Positions 8,381 to 16,259 of a DNA stretch of 19,940 nt are shown one piece after another. This DNA is from Methanobrevibacter sp. (GTDB lineage Archaea; Methanobacteriota; Methanobacteria; Methanobacteriales; Methanobacteriaceae), in the NCBI GenBank assembly GCA_009777005.1, contig WRMT01000014.1, positions 1-19,940 on the forward strand, in the 5' to 3' direction. The notes under the pieces are model-generated. The model worked only from the letters and a program-made list of their open reading frames with translations, was not told where the DNA came from and made no database searches. A program made the translations under genes and the position numbers. The first letter of the stretch is position 1; each line of letters opens with the position of its first letter.

Positions 8381-9106
8381 TTGAAAGTCACAGCTATTGG
8401 TGCAGATATATCAATCAATGATGTTTCTTGTAGCAAATCTTTAATAAAAAATATTGAGAAAGATATTCCTAATCTTATTGATTTAGGGGCTAGTCATGCA
8501 GCTTTAACAAACATTACTGGAGATGATGTTGTAATAACTGCATTTACTGAAGATAATCTCCTTGAAACAATTAATCAAGGAATTGTTAAAATTTTAGAAG
8601 ATAATGCGGAAGATATTGGAGATATTGCTGGAATAGCTAAGGATATAGGCTCAGCAGGAGAAGGAATATCTTATGGCGAAGCCAATATTAGACAAGATAG
8701 GTATCCTGATGCTATTATCCTTGCCTTTGACACTTATGGTGGAGAAGAATTTGTGGAAAATGTAGCTAATTCTGCAATTAATGCAGCTAAGGGTATGGAT
8801 GGTCTTACAGATATATCTGAAACCCTTGGTAAAAAACACAGAAAGATTCCAGGAGTTGGTTTTGTTTCTAATGAAACAGATGATCCCATTGTAGTGGCGT
8901 CAGTTGAAGATTTAGAATCTGTTGGAGTTATTTCAAGTGCAATGCTAGGTGCTTCTTTAGGAAATAAAAATGTTTATTTAGTTGAAAGAAACACTCCTTG
9001 CAATGTAATTCCTGGAAGTGTAATTGTTTCAGCTACGGCTTTTATGAATGGAAATGTCATTGATTTAGCTATTCCTTTTCAAAATAGGATGCAAATATTA
9101 AGATAA
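8381..9106 (+). CDS. Conserved-looking cytoplasmic protein of unknown function
   Basis: A 241-residue soluble protein with no membrane segment or signal peptide. It starts with TTG 8381, supported by AGGTG five bases upstream (8371-8375); no ATG gives a better start. Visible segments are a Gly/Ala-rich centre (DIAGIAKDIGSAGEGISYGEAN, about 81-102), an alternating hydrophobic/acidic strand PDAIILAFDTYGGEEF (109-124), PGVGFVSNETDDPIVVASVEDL (157-178) and a C-terminal PGSVIVSATAFMNGN (211-225). Cysteines are few (C17 and C207) and no metal motif is seen. It lies upstream of sucD and hmgA on the same strand. I believe homologues occur beside sucD/hmgA in other Methanobacteriales, but this is memory and I cannot name the family. 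Confidence 0.85.
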   Translation: MKVTAIGADISINDVSCSKSLIKNIEKDIPNLIDLGASHAALTNITGDDVVITAFTEDNLLETINQGIVKILEDNAEDIGDIAGIAKDIGSAGEGISYGEANIRQDRYPDAIILAFDTYGGEEFVENVANSAINAAKGMDGLTDISETLGKKHRKIPGVGFVSNETDDPIVVASVEDLESVGVISSAMLGASLGNKNVYLVERNTPCNVIPGSVIVSATAFMNGNVIDLAIPFQNRMQILR

Positions 9107-9453
9107 GCAGATAAACTAAATATAGCATATTTAATGCTAATAAATATTTATTATTGTAGAAATTAAGTTTTATTAATAATGATTTGCTCAACAAATAAAT
9201 ATTAATTATAAAGAGAATATTAATAATAATATTAATAATTAAAATAATGAAATTCATATAGCTAAATAATACATAATTAATACTTAATTAATAATTTAAA
9301 ATTAATTATTATTTTTAGCTATTTATCAGATATTAAGACATCAATTAAAGAAATTAAAAAAAATTTATAGGAATTTAAAAAATTTGCTTAATTTTCAAAA
9401 TATAAAATAATTTGACCTATAAGTTTCTTAATTCATTACATTTGAGGGATTTT
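9107..9453. other. AT-rich leader region before sucD with an inverted repeat
   Basis: There is no credible gene here. At 9258-9322 an imperfect inverted repeat is bounded on both sides by TAGCTA (9259-9264 and 9316-9321), with arms of about 22 bases made almost only of A and T. A possible TTG start at 9412 in frame with sucD is rejected in favour of ATG 9454. Confidence 0.45.
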
Positions 9454-10311
9454 ATGATATTATTAAATGAAGACACTAAATGTTTAGTTCAAGGAATAAC
9501 AGGAAAACAAGGTTCATTTCATACAAGTCAAATGCTTCAATATAATACAAATATAGTAGCTGGAGTAACACCAGGAAGAGGTGGAGAAGACTTTGAAGGA
9601 GTACCTGTATTTAACTCAATTGAAGAAGTCAAAGAAAATATGGAGGTTAATTCTTCAATTATTTTTGTTCCTGCTCCTTTTGCTAAAGATGCTGCACATG
9701 AATCAATAAAACACTTAGACCTTGTTGTTATAATCACAGAACACATTCCAGTCCATGATTCTATGGAAATTATGGCATATGCGAGAAAAAAAGATGTTAC
9801 TGTAATTGGACCAAATACTCCAGGAATTATTTCACCAAAAGTTGGAAAACTTGGAATTATGCCTACAAATGTTTTTTCAGAAGGTAATGTTGGTGTAATA
9901 TCAAGAAGTGGAACTTTAACTTATGAAGTAGCTAGTCAATTAACAAGAGCGAATATTGGTCAAAGTACTTGTGTAGGAATTGGTGGAGATCCTGTTATTG
10001 GTACAAACTTTTCTTCTGTTCTTCAAATGTTTGAAGATGATAACGAAACTGAACAAATTGTGATGATTGGTGAAATAGGAGGAAATGCTGAAGAAAAAGC
10101 AGCTGAATTCATTGCAGACAATATTTCAAAACCTGTTATTTCATATATTGCGGGAGTAACTGCTCCTCCAGGAAAAAGAATGGGTCATGCAGGAGCCATA
10201 ATTGAAGGAAATACAGGAACTGCTAAAAGTAAAATGGAAACTCTTAAAAGTGCAGGTGTTAAAGTAGCTCGTAGGCCTTCTGAAATTGTTGATTTAATTA
10301 AAACTAATTAA
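9454..10311 (+). CDS. sucD: Succinate-CoA ligase (ADP/GDP-forming), alpha subunit
   Basis: A 285-residue alpha subunit, near the family's usual length. The N-terminal CoA-binding Rossmann domain has the family motif QGITGKQGSFHT (13-24) and VAGVTPGRGG (35-44); the ligase domain has GPNTPGIISP (119-128), GNVGVISRSGTLTYE (144-158) and GIGGDPVIGT (175-184). The phosphorylated histidine is H245 in GHAGAII. It interconverts succinyl-CoA and succinate with a beta subunit, SucC, which is not in the window; methanogens often keep the two genes apart. In these organisms the enzyme serves the incomplete reductive TCA branch. ATG 9454 is chosen because GAGGG sits at 9444-9448. A T21 tract follows its stop codon. 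Confidence 0.95.
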   Translation: MILLNEDTKCLVQGITGKQGSFHTSQMLQYNTNIVAGVTPGRGGEDFEGVPVFNSIEEVKENMEVNSSIIFVPAPFAKDAAHESIKHLDLVVIITEHIPVHDSMEIMAYARKKDVTVIGPNTPGIISPKVGKLGIMPTNVFSEGNVGVISRSGTLTYEVASQLTRANIGQSTCVGIGGDPVIGTNFSSVLQMFEDDNETEQIVMIGEIGGNAEEKAAEFIADNISKPVISYIAGVTAPPGKRMGHAGAIIEGNTGTAKSKMETLKSAGVKVARRPSEIVDLIKTN

Positions 10312-10332
10312 TTTTTTTTTTTTTTTTTTTTT
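10312..10332 (+). terminator. T21 tract directly after sucD
   Basis: Twenty-one consecutive T residues follow the sucD stop (TAA 10309-10311). Archaeal RNA polymerase terminates at oligo-T tracts of five or more without needing a hairpin, so this is a strong terminator candidate. The length is unusual even here and the run may vary between cells or between reads. Confidence 0.75.
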
Positions 10333-10489
10333 ATTTATAAAAATAAAATTTATTTAAAATTTATTACATAAAATTTATTTAATATTTATAAATAAAAAAA
10401 TACTTCAATGTTATTGAAATTCTAATCTTAGAAGAAAAGTTTTTAATTAATCATATTTTAAAAATAAATAGATAAAATTTATTTAATAA

Positions 10490-10745
10490 TCTTAATAATT
10501 TTGAAATTTATTTTATTAACGAATTTATTTTATTATCTTTAATAATTTTAATATATTTAATTATTTTAATAATTTTGAAATTTACCTTTAAAAATAAAAT
10601 TATAATTTAAATAATCATGAAATTTATTTTATAAATGAATAGAAAATTTTTATTTAATGATCTAAATAATCATGAAATTTATGTTGTAAATGAATAGAAA
10701 ATTTTTATTTTATAATTTTAATAATCATGAAATTTATTTTTAAAA
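10490..10745. repeat. 55-bp tandem repeat between sucD and hmgA
   Basis: AATAATCATGAAATTTAT begins at 10610, 10665 and 10720, an exact 55-base period; TGAATAGAAAATTTTTATTT follows in the first two copies. Diverged relatives (AATAATTTTGAAATTTA) begin near 10494 and 10568. The rest of the 10312-10979 gap is A/T sequence with no frame that looks coding. It must also hold the hmgA promoter, probably in 10900-10970. Confidence 0.8.
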
Positions 10746-10979
10746 ATAAATAATTTATTATAGAATTTTATTTAATAAAATAATATTCTGCTTAATTTTA
10801 TCATTTAAAAAATAAAAAATATTTAAATAAATTATTACTTAAAAAAATCTTCCTTAGACTATATAACTAAAAAAAAATCTTTGATTATATTGTTTTTTAT
10901 AAAAAATACTTCAATGGTTTATTTTTTAAAATAATAATTATAGTGAACCTATTCTATTGATTGAAAATTATGTGATGTT

Positions 10980-12185
10980 ATGAATTATGATGGAATAATT
11001 GAAAAACTTAAAAATGGTGAAATAAAATTATATGAAGTTGAAAAATATTCATCATCTAATCAAGAAGCTATTGATATAAGAAGAAAATTTGTAGAAGATG
11101 TCAGTAGTTCAAAGCTTGATAAAATAGCTGATTATACAATTGACATGGAAACAGCTAGTAAAAAAAATATTGAAAATCCTATTGGAACTATACAAATCCC
11201 TGTTGGAATAGCTGGACCCTTAAAAATCAATGGAGATTATGCTAATGGTGAATTTTACGTACCATTAGCTACTTCTGAAGGAGCATTGGTTGCATCAGTA
11301 AATAGAGGATGTTCTACTATTACTGAAGCTGGAGGAGTGACTACTAAAATCATTGATGATAAGATGACTAGGGCTCCTGTAATTAAAACAAAATCTGTGA
11401 GTGAAGCTATTGAAGTTAAAAAATGGTTTGAAGATAAGTTCCAAAAATTGAAAAAAATAGCTGAATCCACTACAAATCATGGGAAATTATTAAAAATAGA
11501 TCCAATCTTAATTGTAGGTAATTATGTTTATCCTCGTTTTGTTTACTCTACAGGGGACAGTATGGGAATGAACATGGTTACAATAGCTACTGAAAAAATT
11601 CTTGACTTATTGTTTAATGAAAAGGGTGTTCATTTAATCGCATTAAGTGGTAATGTATGTGCTGATAAAAAGCCATCTGGAATTAATATTATTGAAGGTC
11701 GGGGGAAAACTGTTAGTGCTGATGTGATTGTCCCTGCAGGAATTGTAAAAAACAAGCTTAAAACAACAGCTGCAGCTATAGTTGAGGTGAATATAGCAAA
11801 AAATTTACTTGGCTCAGCTACAGCTAATAGTATGGGATTTAATTCTCATTATGCAAATATGATTGGAGCTTTATTTTTAGCTACAGGACAAGATCCTGCT
11901 CATATTAGCGAAGGATCTATTGGAATTACAACTGCAGAAGAGATAGATGGAGACTTGTATTTTTCGGTTAATATGCCTGATTTACCAATAGCTACTGTTG
12001 GTGGAGGGACAAGTTTAGATACAGCTAATGAATGTTTAAATATTTTAGGAGTAGCTGGTTCTGGGAATGTTAAAAAGTTTGCAGAAATTGTAATAGCTAC
12101 AGTATTGGCAGGGGAATTATCTCTAGTAGGAGCATTAGCTGCTGGTCATCTAGCAAGAGCTCATAAAGATTTAGGTAGGGCTTGA
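10980..12185 (+). CDS. hmgA: HMG-CoA reductase, class I (NADPH)
   Basis: A 401-residue soluble archaeal enzyme without the membrane domain of the eukaryotic form. It reduces HMG-CoA to mevalonate, the committed step to isoprenoid membrane lipids. The class I catalytic set is complete: E100 in ATSEGALVASVNRG, K230 in SGNVCADKKPSGIN, D304 in TGQDPAH and H395 in GHLARAH. ENPIGTIQIPVGIAGP (65-80) and DSMGMNMV (193-200) are the HMG-CoA and NADPH binding signatures. The start is ATG 10980 with GTGAT just upstream, matching the GGTGAT part of the archaeal anti-Shine-Dalgarno complement. It is followed 28 bases later by a small acidic gene, probably on the same transcript. Confidence 0.97.
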   Translation: MNYDGIIEKLKNGEIKLYEVEKYSSSNQEAIDIRRKFVEDVSSSKLDKIADYTIDMETASKKNIENPIGTIQIPVGIAGPLKINGDYANGEFYVPLATSEGALVASVNRGCSTITEAGGVTTKIIDDKMTRAPVIKTKSVSEAIEVKKWFEDKFQKLKKIAESTTNHGKLLKIDPILIVGNYVYPRFVYSTGDSMGMNMVTIATEKILDLLFNEKGVHLIALSGNVCADKKPSGINIIEGRGKTVSADVIVPAGIVKNKLKTTAAAIVEVNIAKNLLGSATANSMGFNSHYANMIGALFLATGQDPAHISEGSIGITTAEEIDGDLYFSVNMPDLPIATVGGGTSLDTANECLNILGVAGSGNVKKFAEIVIATVLAGELSLVGALAAGHLARAHKDLGRA

Positions 12186-12213
12186 TAGAAAGCTATTTCT
12201 TTTGAGGATTATT

Positions 12214-12441
12214 ATGAAATTAGAAGATATTGATGATTTGGAGATTGAACTTCCAGAAATAGAGTTTCCTGAGATTGAACTTGAAACAGATGATCTTTTA
12301 ATGATTTTGACTTTAAAAAAGGATTATTCTCAGATTAAAAATATTGAAAAAAGAAAAAAAGAATTCATTGAGGATTTAAAAGGATTTATTGATGAATTTG
12401 TCTCAAATCCTGAATTTAATGAATTAATGGAATACTATTAA
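12214..12441 (+). CDS. Small acidic protein downstream of hmgA
   Basis: A 75-residue protein starting at ATG 12214 (GAGG at 12204-12207; the in-frame TTG 12202 overlaps that site and is rejected). The N-terminal third is strongly acidic and contains three near-repeats of [P]EIE[L/F]: LEIELPEIEFPEIEL (residues 9-23). The rest is a charged helix, with LKKDYSQIKNIEKRKKEF then LKGFIDEFVSNPEF. No cysteine, membrane segment or signal is present. The spacing implies cotranscription with hmgA. I do not recognise a family; an acidic partner or regulatory protein is possible but unproven. Confidence 0.8.
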   Translation: MKLEDIDDLEIELPEIEFPEIELETDDLLMILTLKKDYSQIKNIEKRKKEFIEDLKGFIDEFVSNPEFNELMEYY

Positions 12442-12511
12442 TTCTTTATTATAATTAATTATAATAATAATGTAATAATATTCTATTAATAAAAAATAAA
12501 GTATTTTTTTT

Positions 12512-12680
12512 ATTAAATAGGATATTTTCAATATTTAATAGGTTATTTTTTTTATTAAAATAATTATTTTTTTTATTAATAGGTTATTTTTAATATTTAA
12601 TAGGTTATTTTTTTTATTAAATAAATTAATTTTAATATTTAATATGTTATTTTTATTATTAAATAGGATATTTTCAATAT
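12512..12680. repeat. ~21-bp tandem array in a convergent gap
   Basis: ATTAAATAGG-like or ATTTAATAGG-like cores begin near 12512, 12532, 12554, 12575, 12595, 12616, 12637 and 12658, a spacing of 20-22 bases. T-rich tracts of up to T8 lie between many of the cores. The array fills the middle of the gap between the small acidic gene (plus) and the CBS gene (minus), 12442-12878. The flanks of the gap are plain A/T sequence without a coding frame. Confidence 0.8.
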
Positions 12681-12878
12681 AAACTAAGATATTATTAACA
12701 TAAAGTAAGATACTAATAATTAAAAATAAGAAAGTGAAAATAAAAGATAATTAAACTTTTTTTAAAAAAAATAATTAATTAAATTAAAAGATAAAGAAGA
12801 ATAGAAATGAAAAAATAAAATTTCACATTTAATTTTAAAATTTCAATTAATTAAATAACGGTTTTAATAAAGTAATAA

Positions 12879-13514
12879 CTATTTTTTCGATTTACCAACT
12901 TTACGTGCAATTACAAGTTCTCCAACGGTTATTAAACCTGCAAAAAACTTTTCTAATCCTCCTGTAGCCCAAATAGCTTCTCCAAAAGTAGAACTCCTAA
13001 TATTTTTTTCATAGTCTTTAGGACTTGTCTTTTTTCCTGTGGTTCTTCTATGTAATAAAGCTGATGCTTCCATTAATTCTTCCCAATTAACACCTTTTAA
13101 CTCATTTTCCATAGCTTCATAAAGCTTACAAACTTTTATTTCATAAAGTGAAGATAAAGTGTCAACTATATCAAAAGACCTTATAACTCCTATAACAACA
13201 TCATTATCATCAAGTACAGGAAGACTCATTAATTTGTGCTTTGAAGTTTCAATAACAGCTAAACGTGCTGGATCATTTTCATGTAAATAGAAAACTTCCT
13301 CTTTTTGACCCATAATTTCTGAAATAAATTCTTTATTTTCTCTCAACCCTCTCGTAATATTTAAAGACGTGACCCATCCGATAAGTTTTAAATCATCAGT
13401 TACCACGGGAATTGCGAGTTTTTTTGAATTTTCCATTATTATGGAAACTTCGTCAATTTTATCATCTTTTGATACATAGATAAACTCTTTATCAATCATT
13501 TCCTTAGTTTTCAT
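12879..13514 (-). CDS. CBS-domain pair protein with helical C-terminus
   Basis: A 211-residue protein. Residues 1-120 hold two CBS motifs, KEMIDKEFIYVSKDD...AIPVVTDDLKLIGWVTSLNI and SEIMGQKEEVFYLHEND...LPVLDDNDVVIGVIRSFDIV, which form a Bateman module that senses adenosine nucleotides or similar ligands. Residues 125-211 are a mostly helical, basic tail (ASALLHRRTTGKKTSPKDYE, then TFGEAIWATGGLEKFFAGL) that I do not recognise. The start is ATG 13514 because AGAGGT lies just upstream; an in-frame ATG at 13544 would place that site within the gene. It is 101 bases downstream of the polyferredoxin gene on the same strand and may be cotranscribed with it. Confidence 0.85.
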   Translation of the reverse strand: MKTKEMIDKEFIYVSKDDKIDEVSIIMENSKKLAIPVVTDDLKLIGWVTSLNITRGLRENKEFISEIMGQKEEVFYLHENDPARLAVIETSKHKLMSLPVLDDNDVVIGVIRSFDIVDTLSSLYEIKVCKLYEAMENELKGVNWEELMEASALLHRRTTGKKTSPKDYEKNIRSSTFGEAIWATGGLEKFFAGLITVGELVIARKVGKSKK

Positions 13515-13615
13515 AAAAATACCTCTTGTAAATTTTATTTGCATATGATTTTATTAATTAATTTTAATTTAAAAAAGCACATTTAATTTGAAAATAATAA
13601 AAAAGTCATTTTTTC

Positions 13616-14434
13616 TTAGTAATCTTTATTTTTAAGTGATAAAGCATTTACAGGACATTTTGTTGAGCATACATTACATTTTATACATAATTTATTATCT
13701 AAAACCACGTTTCCATTTTTTAGTCTAATAGCTTCAACAGGACAATTTTCTTCACATAAGCTACATCCAACACAAATATCTTGATTTATATCTAATAATT
13801 TGGTTTCAATAATCGGACCTAAAGTCCTTTCAAGGTGAATAGCATGTTCACTACATAGATTAACACAAGATCCACATCCAATACATAAGCTTTTTTTAAC
13901 ATATGGATATTTTCTATCTTCTAAGTCAGGAAAACTTTTTTTTTCTGCAGCTTCAATAATTGATTTGTCTTTGAGAGAAATAGCTTTAGTTGGGCAGAAT
14001 TTTGAGCATGTTCCACATGATGAACATGTTTCTAAGTTAACATCTATGTTTTCCATTCGTAAAAGTCTATGGGGAACTTTTTTCTCTTTTAAAAAATATT
14101 CAACTTCATCATTTTCTTCATTTATAATAGAAGTAGCTTCCATGAAATAAATACATGAAATAGGACATGTTTGAGTGCAAATTTCACATTCAACACAGTT
14201 ATCTTTAACTTTAGGAATTTTTGTAGATTTAGATGATGTGATTGCATCAACTGGACATTCATCTACACAAAGATTACATCTAATACAACGGGAAGATATA
14301 GCTATAACTTTTTTATTAGCTTCATAATCACCAGACTTTAATCTATAATCCTCTATATCCTCTTTAAAATCAGAAAATTTGAATAAAACTTCTTCCTGAA
14401 GATTTTTTATTTTTTTTTTGAGTTTAATCTCCAT
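13616..14434 (-). CDS. Polyferredoxin with six [4Fe-4S] clusters
   Basis: A 272-residue electron carrier with six complete CxxCxxCxxxC motifs starting at C50, C80, C137, C184, C221 and C250, arranged as three ferredoxin-like pairs. Five are followed by Pro in the usual way; the fourth has CSEHAI instead. Residues 1-45 are a charged helical lead without signal or membrane segment, so the protein is cytoplasmic. GGATGAT precedes ATG 14434. A 6[4Fe-4S] polyferredoxin is known in the eha (energy-converting hydrogenase A) operon of Methanothermobacter, which makes EhaP-like function a candidate, but no hydrogenase subunit is in the window. It probably passes electrons between a hydrogenase and reductive C1 or biosynthetic enzymes. 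Confidence 0.9.
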   Translation of the reverse strand: MEIKLKKKIKNLQEEVLFKFSDFKEDIEDYRLKSGDYEANKKVIAISSRCIRCNLCVDECPVDAITSSKSTKIPKVKDNCVECEICTQTCPISCIYFMEATSIINEENDEVEYFLKEKKVPHRLLRMENIDVNLETCSSCGTCSKFCPTKAISLKDKSIIEAAEKKSFPDLEDRKYPYVKKSLCIGCGSCVNLCSEHAIHLERTLGPIIETKLLDINQDICVGCSLCEENCPVEAIRLKNGNVVLDNKLCIKCNVCSTKCPVNALSLKNKDY

Positions 14435-14749
14435 AAAATCATCCTGTGTTTTAATTAAATAATTACCTAATAATTAATAGCTATTTGAATTATAGTTTGC
14501 TAATAACTGTTTATTAGCTATAATAGATTTAATAAAAATTTTTTGAAATTATCCTATTTTTATTAGTGTTAAATTTGTTCTTTTTCTAATATTATAATTC
14601 CTATTTATTTCGCAGTGTATATTGTATTTTTATTATTTATTAACTATTTAATTTATTGATAAAAATACTTTTTTAAATTTTTATAATAAATTTAAATTTT
14701 TAAATGAATAATAATTTTTAAATTAATAATTAAAAAATTTATTATATAG
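14435..14749. other. AT-rich gap between kinase and polyferredoxin genes
   Basis: The gap follows the kinase stop and precedes the polyferredoxin start on the minus strand, so it should hold the polyferredoxin promoter. TAGCTA occurs at its left side twice (near 14482 and 14516). I see no gene, repeat array or stable GC-containing stem. Confidence 0.45.
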
Positions 14750-15832
14750 CTATTTAATTGAGTTTTCAAATTTTTTTAGTTCGTTTTTCACTGGAAGTCC
14801 CTTTATACCAATATTTTCAATACATTTAGAAGCAGCCCAGTTACCAATCATGCAAGATTTTTTTAAAGAGTAATCATTAAGATAAGAGAATAAAAAACCA
14901 GCATTAAATGAATCTCCAGCAGCTGTAGTATCAATGACCTCACAGTTATAAGCTGGAATTTTAACTTCTTCATTTTTGTTATTTATTGCATAAACTCCTT
15001 TTTCTCCTCTTTTTACAATAATATTTTCAATTCCATCATTTAATATGTTTATAGCTATTTCTCTATAATTTAATGATTTACTTTTAAATTTATTTTTTCT
15101 TAAATAATAATCTTCAAATAGTAGTTTTAACTCTTTTTCATTGATTAAAAGAATATTTGTTCTATTTAATATCTTTTTCAATGAGCTAATCTTTTTTTTA
15201 GCGTAAATATGACCTGGATCAAAACTTAATATAATTGATTCTGGTAAAAATTCAAGTAAGTTATTTTGAGTTTGAAAAGAATTTCCAACAAAAGAAGTGT
15301 AATGGATGATTTTAGCATTTTTTATTTGATCAATGTTGATTTCATCTATAGCTATTTCATCATTAACCCCAGAATCAACATAAAGAGCTCTTTCTCCATT
15401 TTCATTTATAAATCCCAAAACTTTTCCAGAGCATCCATTTTTAGCTACAATTAAATTATTAGTTAATACTCCTTCTAAAATAAGATTTTTCTTTAAAAAT
15501 TCACCTTCTTCATCATTAGCTATTTTTCCAATATAGGAAACAGATAATCCTAGTCGAGATAATCCTATAATTGTATTAGATGCAGAACCACCAGGATTTT
15601 GATCAAGATCCTTTATAAAGCTTTCTTCATCTTCATGAGCAATATCATTAACGTAAAATAGCTTATCTAAGTTAAGTGCTCCAAATCCTATAACATCTGC
15701 TTGAATACTATTATTTTTTATATTATTATCTCTATTATTCTTATTATCCTGCTCATTATTTTTTTTATATTTATTATCTTTATTATTATTATAATCTTGA
15801 TTATTATTTATTTTATTATCTAAAGTGCTCAT
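14750..15832 (-). CDS. PfkB/ribokinase-family kinase with Asn-rich N-terminal tail
   Basis: A 360-residue kinase. The PfkB core occupies about 45-360: ADVIGFGALNLDKLFYV (45-61), the sugar-binding GGSASNTIIGLSRLG (81-95) and the ATP-site signature DTTAAGDSFNAGF (301-313) with catalytic base D307. The family phosphorylates sugars, nucleosides or related alcohols; the substrate is not readable. Residues 1-44 are a low-complexity tail with 17 Asn plus many Lys and Asp, encoded by imperfect AAT/AAC/AAA triplets (about 15700-15830). No alternative ATG lies near the core, so the tail is probably translated; GAGATG is at 15839-15844. In Methanobacteriales a kinase of this type sits between Ftr-like and polyferredoxin genes, as I recall. 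Confidence 0.9.
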   Translation of the reverse strand: MSTLDNKINNNQDYNNNKDNKYKKNNEQDNKNNRDNNIKNNSIQADVIGFGALNLDKLFYVNDIAHEDEESFIKDLDQNPGGSASNTIIGLSRLGLSVSYIGKIANDEEGEFLKKNLILEGVLTNNLIVAKNGCSGKVLGFINENGERALYVDSGVNDEIAIDEINIDQIKNAKIIHYTSFVGNSFQTQNNLLEFLPESIILSFDPGHIYAKKKISSLKKILNRTNILLINEKELKLLFEDYYLRKNKFKSKSLNYREIAINILNDGIENIIVKRGEKGVYAINNKNEEVKIPAYNCEVIDTTAAGDSFNAGFLFSYLNDYSLKKSCMIGNWAASKCIENIGIKGLPVKNELKKFENSIK

Positions 15833-15901
15833 ATATACATCTCAATCTTTATTTTTATAAAAAATGGCTAAAATTACCTGATTATTTAGAATATTATAAA
15901 A

Positions 15902-16149
15902 TTATACATTATTTTCTATAATAGCTATTTCTTCATTAGTTACATCATATATTTTATAAATTAAATCATTAATTTCTTTTTCAATAATAGCTATTTTCAC
16001 TTTTAAATCATCATTTATTTCTTTAACAACATTTTCAATTCAGTTTTTAAATTATTGAGTTTAGTTGAACTAATACTTTTATTTTCTTTCTTAATTTCTT
16101 TATAAAATTCTTCAAAAGAATATTCATAAAATAAGATTTGTTTAAGATA
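15902..16149 (-). pseudogene. Fossil C-terminus of a type IIG/Eco57I-like restriction-methyltransferase
   Basis: Read on minus from 16149, one frame gives YEYSFEEFYKEIKKENKSIS and TKLNNLKTE. Near 16037-16042 one T is missing, and the next frame continues FENVVKEINDDLKVKIAIIE, then KEINDLIYKIYDVTNEEIAI and a stop at 15902-15904. The pattern of [FE]EF[YL]KE[IL]KK, then I..L..EID.L[VI]Y.LY.[LV]T.EEI.IIE, is the hallmark C-terminus of Eco57I/type IIG and PglX-like N6-adenine methyltransferases. Only these ~80 codons survive, with no start and a frameshift, between the kinase and Ftr-like genes. The rest of the gap (15833-15901 and 16150-16259) is featureless. Confidence 0.75.
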
Positions 16150-16259
16150 TTAAAAATAATTAAGATTAATATTTAATTTATTTAAGAATAATAAGACTAA
16201 TTTAAGATATATAATAATATAAATTAATAAAAGAATAATATTAGAATTTTTAAAATTAT

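Noticed and set aside
9069..9257. Hydrophobic 62-residue frame on minus after the unknown gene
   Set aside because: It is made of Ile/Leu/Asn codons from A/T-only sequence and overlaps the end of a real gene; it has no ribosome site.
9412..9453. An earlier TTG start for sucD
   Set aside because: It lacks a ribosome binding site and adds 14 residues not typical of SucD; ATG 9454 has GAGGG at good spacing.
11255..11480. Two overlapping minus-strand frames inside hmgA
   Set aside because: Both are antisense shadows of a well-conserved catalytic region.
13965..14150. Plus-strand frame inside the polyferredoxin gene
   Set aside because: Antisense to the third cluster region, with no start signal; similar shadow frames at 15266 and 16491 were dropped for the same reason.
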